Shown piece by piece: positions 32,830-43,923 of a stretch of 64,000 nucleotides of DNA. Position 1 is the first letter of the stretch; each line of letters begins with the position of its first letter. The notes under the pieces were generated by a model. That model was not told where the DNA came from. It saw only the letters and a list, made by a program, of their open reading frames with translations, and did not search any database. Made by a program: the position numbers and the translations under genes. The stretch comes from Macquaria australasica. Its lineage: Eukaryota > Chordata > Actinopteri > Centrarchiformes > Percichthyidae. The DNA lies in NCBI GenBank assembly GCA_005408345.1, contig SEMN01000226.1, positions 372,001 through 436,000 on the forward strand. Direction: 5' to 3'.

Positions 32830-35800
32830 CTTTATTGATTTTATGATGATGATCTGATGGGAACAATGGCGATGTTTTAACCATTGATGATTGGGTTGGC
32901 AGAAGACCGCTGGATCTGTTTGAGGTTTTATATTAATGCCGTCACTTGATGTCGTGTTGATTAGTGGGATTTAGCATTTGTTTTCACGTAGTTTATCGTA
33001 TGTTTTGTGTATCTTGTGTTTAAGCCTGCGTGTGCTCTGTTTGCCTGTGGGTAAATGATAAAAACACTGATTAGATGTTTGAATTCTCTATTGAGAATGA
33101 TTACCTTCTGTATTGAGACTCAGTTAATCCCACAAGGCCCCATAAAAAGTAGTGAATAGATGATGGTAATTAATGAGGAACTATCTAACATGATGCTTTG
33201 AACATGACTTGCATAGTGTTACAGTTTTTAGATGGCAATTTAGATTAAATTTAGGTCAGACATTCACGTCCCCCTTCAGATAAATCCTCTGACTTTCCAT
33301 ATGTACTTTAGTTTATGACCTGCAAAACTAATCCCATCAGCCCCAGCTGTACTTTGTGTTCAGTGCTAATTAGCAAATGTTAGCATGCTAACACACTAAA
33401 CTAAGGTGGTGAATAAGGTGAACATTATACCTGCTGAACACCAGCATGTTAATATTGTTAGGATGTTAGCATGGCGGTGTTAGCGCTTAGCTCAGTAAAG
33501 CCTCACAGAGCTGGCTGTAAACTCTTGTTCTTAAGTTTAGTCTTCTACAAAGAACTCCCTTCATAGTGACTGTTGAGCCACGAGTGAGTGAACCCACCTG
33601 GACACCTTGAACAAGTCGAAACAATGCAGGGAGATTTAAAAAAGAAGACCTTGAGGCAGGGAAATGAAGAGTGTAGTAAATCGGTCCCTTACAGTCTCTC
33701 TTCTGTTTGAATTTCTGGTTCACAGGAGAAGTGAAGCACCTCGACTCCCCTCTGCCGTCGCTGCCCCCCTGACAGCTGATGGTTATTGAATAACAGACGG
33801 TTTATGAGGCAGCAATAATGAAGCTTGCACAGAAAGGGAATAAAGTGTGGACCAACAATGGACAGTTTGTTCTGTGTCCTTCAAATGTGAGCCGTTTCTG
33901 AAGAGGAGAAGCAGTTTATCTGAAGGATTTCGCAAGGAGGAATTGGTTTTTATACCAAAACAAAGGCCTGCGTTTTCTTTCATCGTCCTTTAACTTGTCA
34001 GTCAGTTGCATCTAAATAATATCCGGTGAATCAGAAAGAAGAGAGGACTGTGCCGCTCCTTGTCCAATTTCTTTTCTAAACAAATAGCAGCAAGTGCCAG
34101 AGGAGGAAAACATGAATAAGAAATAGTGCCTGTGCTGTCTGTATTGTACAGGAAATTATGCTTAAATTAATGAAATCATTGTTTAATACAAGATGGTCCA
34201 ATTGTTTCAAAGTCTGGCTATTATTAACCTCCCAGGAAATATATATAACATTTAATGCTAAAACTTCACAATCTTTCCAATCTCTAAATCTAGTACTCCA
34301 TCATTTCTATTAATAATTTGTCCTCTTACAAAGTTGTATGACAAACCACAAAAACAACTGTCCAAGCTCTCCTCCTTTTGTACATTTCTTGTGCTTCCAA
34401 CACATCAGCATATCAGGTATCTATTAGAACGACAGGATCTGTCACCAAAGCGGGCCGCCTCTGTTATCAATCCCATATAGCTGTCTCACTTCTTTTTTTT
34501 TTTTTTTTTACTGATAAAAACAACGGATAACAAAGCACTGTCTGCGCGCCAGCTGTAATAAAAGTGCCCCTGTCAGAGGAAACCCATGTTAAAGTCTGAA
34601 TACAACGCAAAACCCGAGAACAATAGAAAAGTACAAGAGATTATTATAGAAGAGTGAGATTTTGATGTTCGGGAAGCAGCTGTAGAGATCTCTACATTAT
34701 TATTCACAGCATGTCTGAATAATGTGTAAGGATCGTAAACAAGCCTGACAATCATTTACAGTCAACCTCTACACTTTTAGGATTTTTAAGTCCACTTTAG
34801 AACAAACTAACCTCACTCAAACCCTTGAAAAAATTGGAATCAAATATCAAAAGTATCTTTTTATTAGAAAATTGTAACAACTTTTAAGAACCTGTTGCCG
34901 TTGAGAGGATACAGTTTACTTCCTTTACCGTTATAAGGATATAAAAGCATCCGAAATGATTATGAGTGGCCTTTCCGTGATCCATCATCATAATTACGGT
35001 ATGACGGCTCACCTTGAGTGCCTGTAGTAACTTTATCATGATGATGCACTCTTTATCCCTGTCCATTTCATTTTCATATGATTTGAAGAAAAAAAAGAAA
35101 AGCTAAAGCTAGCTAGATTTCTTCTGCATCTGAATCTTAGCGCAATGTAGACCTTTTTCTGCACAATGATTTAATGAAGAACAAAACCTACAAAAATTAT
35201 AAATGTTGGTTGTGTATTTCTTAAACTGCTGTATTGTCCAACTGGAAATAATATTATACTAGTGGTAGGTTATAGGCCTATAGTATACTATTTTATGAAA
35301 TTATAATGAATATGCTAACATTATATAATTATTATATTAATATTATACTAACGTGATACTATTTTATGAAATTATACTTTTTATTTGATGTTATAATATT
35401 ATACTAGGTACTCATCCAGGTTGTGGATAATGCTTCTGCAGTGGACAGATGTAGATTTAGCCAGTGTCAATGTGCCAATATGTGCTCCTTCTAGCCAGCC
35501 TCCTCCTAAAAGCAACACATCCCCCTTGTTCAATTTGACATCTATTTTACTAAAGTTATTGTTATAGATATTGTTCAGTAAGTGTGGTGTATGGTGTAGC
35601 CGTCCCTGGTTCAAAAACTACAAGTCCCACATTCCACAAGACGCAATGTGCCAATCACAGTAGAGTTTTCTGTGATGGGGGGTCTTCCACTTCCATAGTC
35701 CTTCACTGGTTTTCACATCATAAGTGCACACAAGAAGAAGGAGCATGCACAAACGCACGTACGCACACACAGTATAAATATGTATGTAATACATTGTTTT

Positions 35801-36640
35801 TTAATAAACTCTGTGTTACTTCAACATTTTTCACTGTTCTCCTAAATTTTTTCATTTAGGAAAAAGTGTAGAGCCCTGTATGTAAGCACAAAAAAAATGG
35901 CCACATATATTTTTTTCCTTCATTAACCTAACCATTATATTAAATAACTTAAAGTTACACTTAAATCACAAGTTATAAAAATGTCCTTAACCCATTAATC
36001 TCCTAAAAACTGAGTGATACAAAGTCAAAATCCTACATGAAAAAGTAAGCATTTAAATTGGAACACTGTCATTAGTGCCTGATCAACAGACGGCCAATCA
36101 GGCATCACAGACACTAATGAGTCAATACGATCAGTCAATGTGCTAGAAATCCTCAGTACATAAAACCTAACAAACCAAAAAAAGACATCTCAGCGTTTCC
36201 CTCTGCGCTGTGCAGTTATCTAAACGAGATGATTTGTCAGTGTCTAGTTTCCTTCTTTTTCCCTCTTTGGTTAGCAACTCTGTCCTCAGCTCAGAGGACT
36301 AAAACCACACAGCAACAGGACGTATCTATAAAACAGGATGTTTACTAACTAAATCATACAAATTACAGACGAAACATTGCATAACATTTTTAAAATGCAG
36401 GATGGTCTTATTACCGATTTCAACTTTAATTTCAATTAATACACAATAGGATCCTATTAGCTGCTATTTGAAAAGCTATGTTATCTTGGAATAACAGCAA
36501 TTATAGTTATTTGTACAAATAAAGAAAAGAATGATTGTAGAGAGAAAATTGTATAAAAGGTGCATAAAACGTTATCTTTGCTCAGGCCTCCAGTCAGTCT
36601 CTGATCAGGAAGGCACTGTGGATACTAAACATCCAGGCCG
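32830..36640. other. Intergenic DNA between the IGFBP-domain gene and parp16 (tail-to-tail)
   Basis: No convincing exon on either strand. It contains a dispersed repeat fragment (33300-33500), a T-run (about 34492-34510), an AT-rich stretch with a duplicated word ATACTATTTTATGAAATTAT (at about 35286 and 35356), and a segment near 35600 (AAAACTACAAGTCCCACATT) that resembles teleost MITE ends. The right end should include the parp16 3' UTR; its poly(A) site was not fixed. Confidence 0.5.
33300..33500. repeat. Interspersed teleost repeat fragment
   Basis: Wording such as CAGTGCTAATTAGCAAATGT, TAGCATGCTAACACACTAAAC and GGTGAACATTATACCTGCTG is familiar from dispersed copies in percomorph genomes. 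Non-coding, class uncertain. Confidence 0.5.
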
Positions 36641-36657
36641 TCTGTCCTGCTGTCTTG

Positions 36658-39137
36658 TCACCTGAACAGTCTGTTCCAAAAGGAAACGAAGGTGGTGGAG
36701 TTAAAGGCACCGATGAATATGAGCAGCAGAATATAGAGACTCATCATGATGGCAAAATGGTGTCTGAGGAGCCAGGATGTGCTACGGGAATGTCTGAAGA
36801 AGAAAAACACAAAAAATGTTTACCAGCAACAAACTAAATGTACTCATTTACTTTGTTTCCAGAAAAATAAGAGGCCTATATAGCACTACGGCTTTTGTAT
36901 AGTTCCTATATTCTAATATTTGTGTTCTATTTCTCTTCTATATTCCTATTTAAGTTTAGTTTATCAGTAGAGAGGCAGCAGCAACAAATACTGCAGACAT
37001 TTTGATTTCTGCCAAAGGTTTAAATAACTGTTAATTGCTTGAACGTGTCCCTTTTTAGTATAGTATAGTTAAGTATTGGTAACAAAAACTGTATCAAAAC
37101 CATTCTAATGATAATCATCTCTACACTTCATTGTTCACACTGAGCTCAGTGAATATAGTAGCAGTATTGCATGGAGTTAAAGTGAATTCACACATATTGA
37201 TGTAAAGACGCAGGCAGTCTCTTGTCTGTCACAAGCCTGAAGCTTACGAGTGTGTTTTGTTACATACTCGGCTGCACCTGGGCAGTTATTTCTCCATGTT
37301 GCCACTATACTGGCACATGACAACGTAGTTCATTTCCTGAACGATGTGTTTCCATGCACCTTTTTTTCTTATCAAGTCCCCGTATCCCACTTCCGTATGC
37401 GTATTTGCATAAAGTTGAACCTTTCTCAACTTTCCCACATTGTGTCACTGGGTGCCTTTTAAGTCTTTGAGTACTGGTGGGCAGCACTAGCATGTTTTTC
37501 AAGGTTCAATTCATAATGAATGGGTGAAAAGGTGTCATGGACATTTGCACAGCACGTTAAAAAAAACATGTTTGTGTGTAATGTGGCTTATAAATAAATT
37601 ATTTTTTATGAATACTTTTTTGGCATTTACATCCTTTATCCCACAACAAAACTACATCTGACCCAGGAGAATCCTACCTGGACAGGTGCCTCCTCTGAGA
37701 GTAAACGAGCAGGTACTTGACTCGCAAAAGCTGATTGTTGGTGACTACAAAGTACTTCTGCGGTACTTCCCCTCCTTCGCTGTTCTTTGCTCTTGAGCGC
37801 TGACGGTCAATGATTTCAGAATCTGAAAAGGGAAATGAGTGGCTGGTTTTAATATGAAGCCATTTAAACATCAGTGTTACACGATTTTAAAGTTCTGTTA
37901 TTCTGTGCGTCCAGTGAGTCACACGGTTAACACACCTTTTTTCTTCACCTGGCACTTAACATCTGGGTGATCAATGACTTCACACAAGGCAACACAGCTG
38001 AGCAGCGGACCCAGGAGACTTTCTCGCCAGCCGCTGCTGTGGGGACTGTAGAGGACAGCCATGCTGAGGTCACTGGTGAGGTAGGTCCCTTCTCCAAATA
38101 CTGAGTTCTGCACACAACATGCAGAAAAGAAGAAACCACATAGACTGATTGAGTTTTTGTGTCGGACAGATTTCATCTCAAACCTTACTCTTCATCCTTA
38201 GGTAATCTCTACAACACTCAACAGCTCCATGGCGTCTTAGATATTTTATATTACATAATACAGGTCTGTAAGGGACAGCCTGTTATTGCCACAGAAGAGA
38301 TGAAGCGGTGGTGACCGCACTAACCTTGTTGAGGTGACAGTGCAGCCCATTGTGAATGATAGAGTGAAAGTTCTCCAGGCGGCTCCCGTGGAATGCATAG
38401 AAGACGTCTCTGCCTGCCCTCGTCTTCTCAAACCTGGCGTTCATCTGATCGCAGTACTCCAGCTCAAACAGGAAGTCTGGCACAGGCGCAGAAATCCCTT
38501 CATTTTCCGTCAGGTTACACAGTTTGGCATACTGGTAGAGATCGAGGAAACACACTGTAAACAAAAAAAGCAAGCAGTAAAAGATGCTGTGTTTTATGTA
38601 TTTATACTTGTAGTGACGTACCTCATCTTTCTGTAGCGTCTTCACAGCAAAGCTCTTTGAGGAGAGGATCCAGTGTGTGAGAGCCAGATGATGATTTCCC
38701 TCTCTGGGTCGTAGTCTCACTAACCCTCTCACACCAGGCAAGGAGTTCACATCTGCCAACTAGAGAAGGATACAAACTTCTTTTTATCATATTGCCTCAA
38801 CAGGAGTAGTCACAGCTGTCCATAATATGCCTCGTCTTCCTAGTTATGGCATTTTTGATCAAATGTTAGAGACAAAATACTGTAGTAGATTCAGCCATTC
38901 ATTCCTCTACTAAGTACTTTTGATGAGTCTGACACCTCCCATGATGGCTAATGAGTCACTTAAAGTGGCCCAACAAAGACATAAATCTTTGTTTTTAAGT
39001 AGCTAAACTGAAAAGATTTCAGATCTTTAATGACTCATAATCTGTGCTTTAATAAAGTGTATATATCGTCTTTATTGTAAATAAACAGTTTTGTTTAATA
39101 TACTTTTGTATATCACCAAAATACATTGTTCATATAT

Positions 39138-39195
<58 letters not shown>

Positions 39196-39695
39196 TATTT
39201 GCAAAGCCATTTTAATGTTTTGCATCTGCATCGTTGTCTTGTTCATCAGCTTTTTTTACTGACACATTGCCTCTAACAGCACATTACTGCCACCAAGTGT
39301 ATGTGTATCATGCCACCAGCATGCTTATGGTGTGCATCTGGTTTCTTTCTAAACAAAAGTAAACGGTCATAATTTATTTGATCAATTCGCTTTCTGCCTT
39401 TATTGCTTGCTTATGATTAAAATTAAGGCACTCAAAATCAATTATGTCAGTGCTTGGCATGTAGGCATAAATGCTAGAGGCTTTTGACTGTCACTATATA
39501 TCTTACCAGCTCCTCAAAGTCCTTATTGTCACCGCTTATGTATCTAGGAGGGAAGGGTCTGAGCAAAGAGTCCCTCTTGTAGTTCTGTGCAGCAGCAACA
39601 AACAGGCTGCAGCGGAGGTCTGCTGCTACTGGGTCTCTGTGCAGACAGGAGCACACCAGCTCTCTGACCGCCTCAGGTGGGAGCGGTGGCTGCAT
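36658..39695 (-). CDS. parp16: Protein mono-ADP-ribosyltransferase PARP16
   Basis: Six coding exons on the minus strand: 39695-39507, 38759-38622, 38531-38325, 38107-37936, 37822-37678, 36793-36658. All are in frame, giving 328 aa (human 322). PARP16 is a tail-anchored ER and nuclear-envelope mono-ADP-ribosyltransferase that modifies PERK and IRE1 in the unfolded protein response. The N-terminal helical domain (ADLRCSLFVAAAQNYKRDS) is well conserved. Catalytic residues expected in this H-Y-Y class are His157 in YAFHGSRLENFHSIIHNGLH, Tyr187 in FGEGTYLTSD and Tyr259 in KYFVVTNNQLL. The last exon encodes a single transmembrane helix (about residues 297-318) followed by a short tail, FWNRLFR. The chosen start aligns with the human MQP start. 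The frame stays open upstream through the 5' exon, so a longer N-terminus is formally possible. Confidence 0.95.
39142..39194. repeat. (AT)n microsatellite
   Basis: About 26 uninterrupted AT units within parp16 intron 1 (between its first two coding exons). Confidence 0.95.
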
Positions 39696-39874
39696 TCCCA
39701 GCACTGCAGACAGAGGTGATAAGATAGCACACAAGGGAGTAGAGCCAGGTGTTAACAGCACAGAAAACACCTCATGACAACATACTGTACAATAGGGGCC
39801 AACAGAAATGTTTTTAAAAACTTGATTAAAAACTGCTGTGTGGTGCCAAACTGCGTACTCCCATCAAAAAATGT

Positions 39875-39990
39875 CACCCTTAATGATTGTTTTCATTATT
39901 AATTAATCTGCTGATTATTATCGCAATTAATTGATCACATGCTTGGTCTTTAAAATATAAGACATGTCATCATAGTCCAAAATGTGTGAA
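39875..39990. repeat. Fragment of the hAT-like MITE family seen at 22959
   Basis: Shares GATTGTTTTCATTATTAATTAATCTG with the element in ctdspl2 intron 5 (GATTATTTTCATTATTGATTAATCTG). Only the left third is recognisable and the ends are lost. It lies upstream of the parp16 ATG exon. Confidence 0.55.
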
Positions 39991-40496
39991 GGAGGGGGAT
40001 GCATATGATATTTTGGCAGCATGAAGTTTTCTCCATCCTCATCTACTCTTACTTTGAAGGGAAGACATTACACACTTAACCTACTGCCAAGTTAGGCACC
40101 AACATGCGTTACTTATTGTACTTGTACAATAGTTAACGTCTACTGTAACTTTTAAGGTCAACATCAAAACAAAACCTGACACTCCAATTAAATAAGTCCC
40201 TTGTACTGTCTGTTCCTGTGCCGACAGCTTCGCTGGAAATAACTGACGTTGCTGTCTGGTTCCTGTATTAGGTTAACTAGCATAGCAGGGTGTATGGAAA
40301 CTACGCTAGCTAACACTAGCTGAGCTACAACAAGTGAAAAGCTGCCAATATATCTATCGCCGAGTAACGTTACTGATGACAAATACAGCGTTGTCGGACT
40401 ACTTTGGGATCCCGAATGTATCAGGAATACATCCCTGTGGCACACAGACATATTTCACTTGACAGACACTAGTTTTAGATCATTATTTGCCGTTAC

Positions 40497-40692
40497 CTTG
40501 AGTCTCGTTCAACTCATAGCAGGAGGAGCTAACGTTAGCTATTGGGTCTGCTGCGTTCAGGCTCTGTAAAAATAACGATATTGTGAAACTTTTGCGCATG
40601 GCCGAAATGTGTAAATACAAACATTGCAGATATATTAGCGAGTGGAAAGGCGTAGGGGACCGTGTCAGTAAGTGAATGCAGAGAAATAGCAC
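40497..40692 (-). promoter_or_regulatory. parp16: Probable parp16 5' exon (untranslated or N-terminal extension)
   Basis: On the minus strand a good donor, ACTCAAG|GTAACGG, sits at 40497. It pairs with the acceptor CTGCAG|TGCTGGG at 39703, eight bases before the chosen ATG. The exon includes a GCTAACGTTAGC palindrome (40528-40539). The reading frame is open from an ATG at 40692 through the junction into the PARP16 frame. The exon's 5' boundary and the transcription start are not known. Confidence 0.5.
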
Positions 40693-41449
40693 ACAACTAC
40701 CTTTGGTAAAAACTTGGTGTGCATTTTTTCATCTCCATTCTGTTATGTGCTAGGTGCGCCATTTACGAGGAACCTTGAAAGCCGCATTTGTACTACAGGA
40801 CTTGCGTGCAGAGAGCCATTTAAATTTCACAGGAGAAACGAAACAGCACTATTTCTGCTGCTCAGAACCATGGACAGACTTTGTCAGGTACAGGGGCATC
40901 AAAAGCAAAACCCCCAAACCAAGAGGGCATAGTAGACCGTGAGAGAAGGCACAAACATGCATTAAGTTATCAGAAGTACCTTGATATTTTATATTTTTGT
41001 GGTAAAATCTATCATTATAGCGTATTTTGTAGCCATGAGGCAGATAAAAATACCACTTTTTGCATCCAAAAAATACTATATATATATATCCTCCTAATAT
41101 TATTACAGTCCAGACAAAATAAAATTTGTCATTGGCATTAAGCTTGTGGGAATTATTGATATGTATTCATTGGATGATCATTGGGTAGAGCCGGCACATT
41201 ACCTGAAAACTATTTTGATGTTGACATCAGATTAGATTTTAAAACAAACTCTTTTTGTGACATTTTACAGCCTACAATCCATCAACCTAAACTGACATAA
41301 AGGCTTTTGTTAGGAAAAGGCCTTGATAAACCAAATCTATTCTTGCCTGTCATATGTATACCTGCACAGACTAATCAACTGAAACCTTCCAGCATGATTT
41401 GTCCAAAAATTGGTCTTAAATTAAATTCAAGTAATTGAAGAATTAGAGG

Positions 41450-42460
41450 ACTCATGTCCAGGCAGGAGTTAAAAATCCATACTTGCATTTCCAGCAGGAT
41501 AGACTACTGTTATGGTCTTTTATCCGGTCTCGCCATAGACTGTATGGCTCTGAATCTCCCCCAAAAACCTCTCAGATGATTTCAGCACATTCAGAATTCT
41601 TCAGTTAGAGTCCCAACAAAGACAGAGTAAAGCTCTCTGTGCATGGCTTCCCGTGTGTCCTAGAACAGAGTGAAAACTACTGCTGCTTGTCTATAAATTT
41701 CTCAGATGTTTAGGACCTGCACTGTCTTTTACCATATGAACCCTCTGTGCTTCTCATATCATTTGGTCTGCTAACCATTCCCAAAATCAAACTAAACATG
41801 GAAAAGAAGCATTGTGCACCACAGAGCTGGAATAAAAACGTCCCCTGACTTTAATTACCCTTAAATCCTGGTTTTAAAACCCATGAGGCACCCATTATAA
41901 AGGGTTTATAAGTAGTAATTAATGGATTCATAAATCATTGACTAATACTTTATTGATCAGATATAAGCAATTAGTAAGAACAACTTCTGGGTTGCCAGTT
42001 TGTGAGAAATCTCTCTTGCTCACAAGTTTCTCATTTTCTAATAAGCCATCAAGTCAAATTAGAGAGATATTTCACAACCTGGCCTCTGAAAAGTTGTTCT
42101 CTATAATGGCTTATAACTGATCTGTAAAGCTAAATAATTTATCAGCCATTAATAAAGCCATGAGTTACAACTTTAACCCTTTATAAGAAGTGAATTATTG
42201 GAAAGTAGTACTGAAAACTTTCATGTTCTTCACTGCCTTTGACTGAACCTGGAGCACTAATCATTATCCACCTCACGTCTTTATACATTTTGTATTTATT
42301 TAGTTGTTTTGATCTTTTTGATTTTCTATGCTTTTAATTTGTGTTTTAATGTTTTATGCTCCATTTTCTGTTTTCTTTTTTTAATGCATTACATAAAGGT
42401 CTTTGACTTGCCTTTGTATATGAAATGTGTTACACAAATAAACTTGGCTTGCTTTAAATT
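41450..42460 (+). mobile_element. Decayed L2/Rex-like LINE, 3' portion
   Basis: Near 41493 the plus strand reads SRIDYCYGLLSGLA, matching the conserved end of reverse transcriptase in L2-type LINEs (the family pattern is R-D-Y-C-N-x-L-L-x-G-L). Degenerate frames after it resemble QHIQN... and PYEPS..., with several stops and shifts. The tail at about 42387-42452 (GTATATGAAATGTGTTACAC then AAATAAACTTGGC) is typical of teleost LINE 3' ends. It is non-functional. Confidence 0.65.
41895..42187. mobile_element. TIR element nested in the LINE
   Basis: The left end TTATAAAGGGTTTATAAG and right end ACTTTAACCCTTTATAAG are imperfect inverted repeats about 290 bp apart, with ATTAATGG and CCATTAAT just inside. 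It separates LINE coding remnants from the LINE tail, so it inserted after the LINE did. No ORF. Confidence 0.65.
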
Positions 42461-42639
42461 TGTTATTTGGGCTGAAAAACGTCTGAAAAAGTATATGTAA
42501 CTCTCTATACGTGTAGGCATCTTGTTAACTTATTATTAACAATAAGTAGTTTTTACTCCCTCTATCACTGTCAAACATCTTTTTACTTTTTGCTGTGACA
42601 TTGGTATAGTAGTATATTTGTATGTAACAGGCGGCCAAT

Positions 42640-43004
42640 CAGATCAGATTGTGTAATGCCTCCTAGGGAGGGAAGGGGCGGGCCTTGTTGAAAATGTTCT
42701 GTTTTCTGATTGGTCGGTTCAGGACAGCAACAAATCCCGTTTTTTCTTGTCCGGAGCCCTGGTCCTGCCCGGGCGGGTAAAACCAGTGGAGGGGGGGGGG
42801 GTTATGTGCGTAAAGAAAAGACCTTACGTCACGTGACCGCCTCTTACTCCCAAACCCATCATTTGAGGAATAACCTCACATATTTCTGTCTTAACAGCGC
42901 CAGATCTGACTGTTTCATCCAATGTGTTTTAATGCCGATTAATCCATAGGATGCTATTTAAACGAACGGAGGGATTCTAGCGACATTCTCGGACTAAACG
43001 GGAG
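42640..43004 (+). promoter_or_regulatory. scamp5: scamp5 promoter region and non-coding first exon
   Basis: Contains CCAAT (GGCCAATCAGA near 42632), an inverted CCAAT (GATTGGTCGG near 42708), a GC box (GGGGCGGGCC near 42675) and a run of about 12 Gs near 42790. The stretch ends at a good donor, GGGAG|GTAAGG, at 43004. The exon with the start codon begins about 850 bp downstream, after an acceptor (TCTGCAG) at 43849. The transcription start is not determined. Confidence 0.55.
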
Positions 43005-43923
43005 GTAAGGCGTTTTAATCGCTGCATTTTCATTCATTGCACTAGGGCAGGAGGGAAATGCATGTATTAAAATAAACCGGATTCTGGCTTCAGTAAAACC
43101 TCGAAATATGTAGCCCGGGTGGTTTTATTGTGAGGAGTTTGGGCTTGACCTGGATGAAGAAGAAGCACCGATGCTGCACCGTGTCGCACAGGCTGAAGGA
43201 CGCTTCTCCATCGCCCGTGGTCACGATGCACTGTGCCCTACCGCAGCATCACCGCCGAAAGAAATGCACATAAAAGGCAGCTTTTGGATCGCGATGCATC
43301 AAATCAACCAGGATCAGTCTGTGGCAGAGATTGCGTTATGTTGTGGAAGAAAGATGCCCTTCAGAGCTACACTCCACATCCACCATCATCATGCATTCAA
43401 ATGTGGTTCACAAACACAGTCAGATAATGTGGAAGGGGTTTGATTATAGCCTATTGGCAGGTTAAAGAGCTAAACAATCTGCTATTTATAGTCCAAACTG
43501 TAAACCCCGTAGGCCTGTAACACGCCTATATAGCGCACATAGGTTATGAACAGCCTACATTTTAGGAATCGAGACAAGGCCACACTGTTTCCCACCGCGC
43601 GCATTACACAGCTGTAATATGTGGTCAAGAAAACATGTTTATCTCTGTCGATTTAATGAATGATGCGCCTCTATGGCTGCACCACATCTAATCAAACCAC
43701 ATAGCCTAGGGATTTAAAGTCTTTTATTTCACTGAAGTGCATGAATCCACAGAAGGGCCTATGGAGGATTGTGGCCTGTTGCCTACAAGGAGAGCAGTGT
43801 GAGAGAGTGATGTTGCACTTCATAAAACAGCTCTGTTCTTTCTCTGCAGTTTGGTTATCAAGGCAGCTGAGAGTGAAGTCTGTGTGCCTGTTTGCAAGTA
43901 GAGGAAAATACTGAACGGTCATC

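Larger units (their letters stand above)
40700..42639. other. Intergenic DNA between parp16 and scamp5 (head-to-head)
   Basis: Mostly occupied by a decayed LINE (41450-42460) with a TIR element nested in it (41895-42187). The first 700 bp show no recognisable feature besides AT-rich sequence. No cellular exon is supported. Confidence 0.55.

Noticed and set aside
38532..38621. Continuous open frame joining parp16 exons 2 and 3 (no intron)
   Set aside because: The insert reads a hydrophobic, non-conserved stretch, whereas good splice sites (GAG|GTACGT and CTACCAG) restore the conserved alignment.
43171..43443. 90-codon plus-strand frame in scamp5 intron 1
   Set aside because: No family resemblance, no splice logic, lies between the non-coding exon and the start exon.
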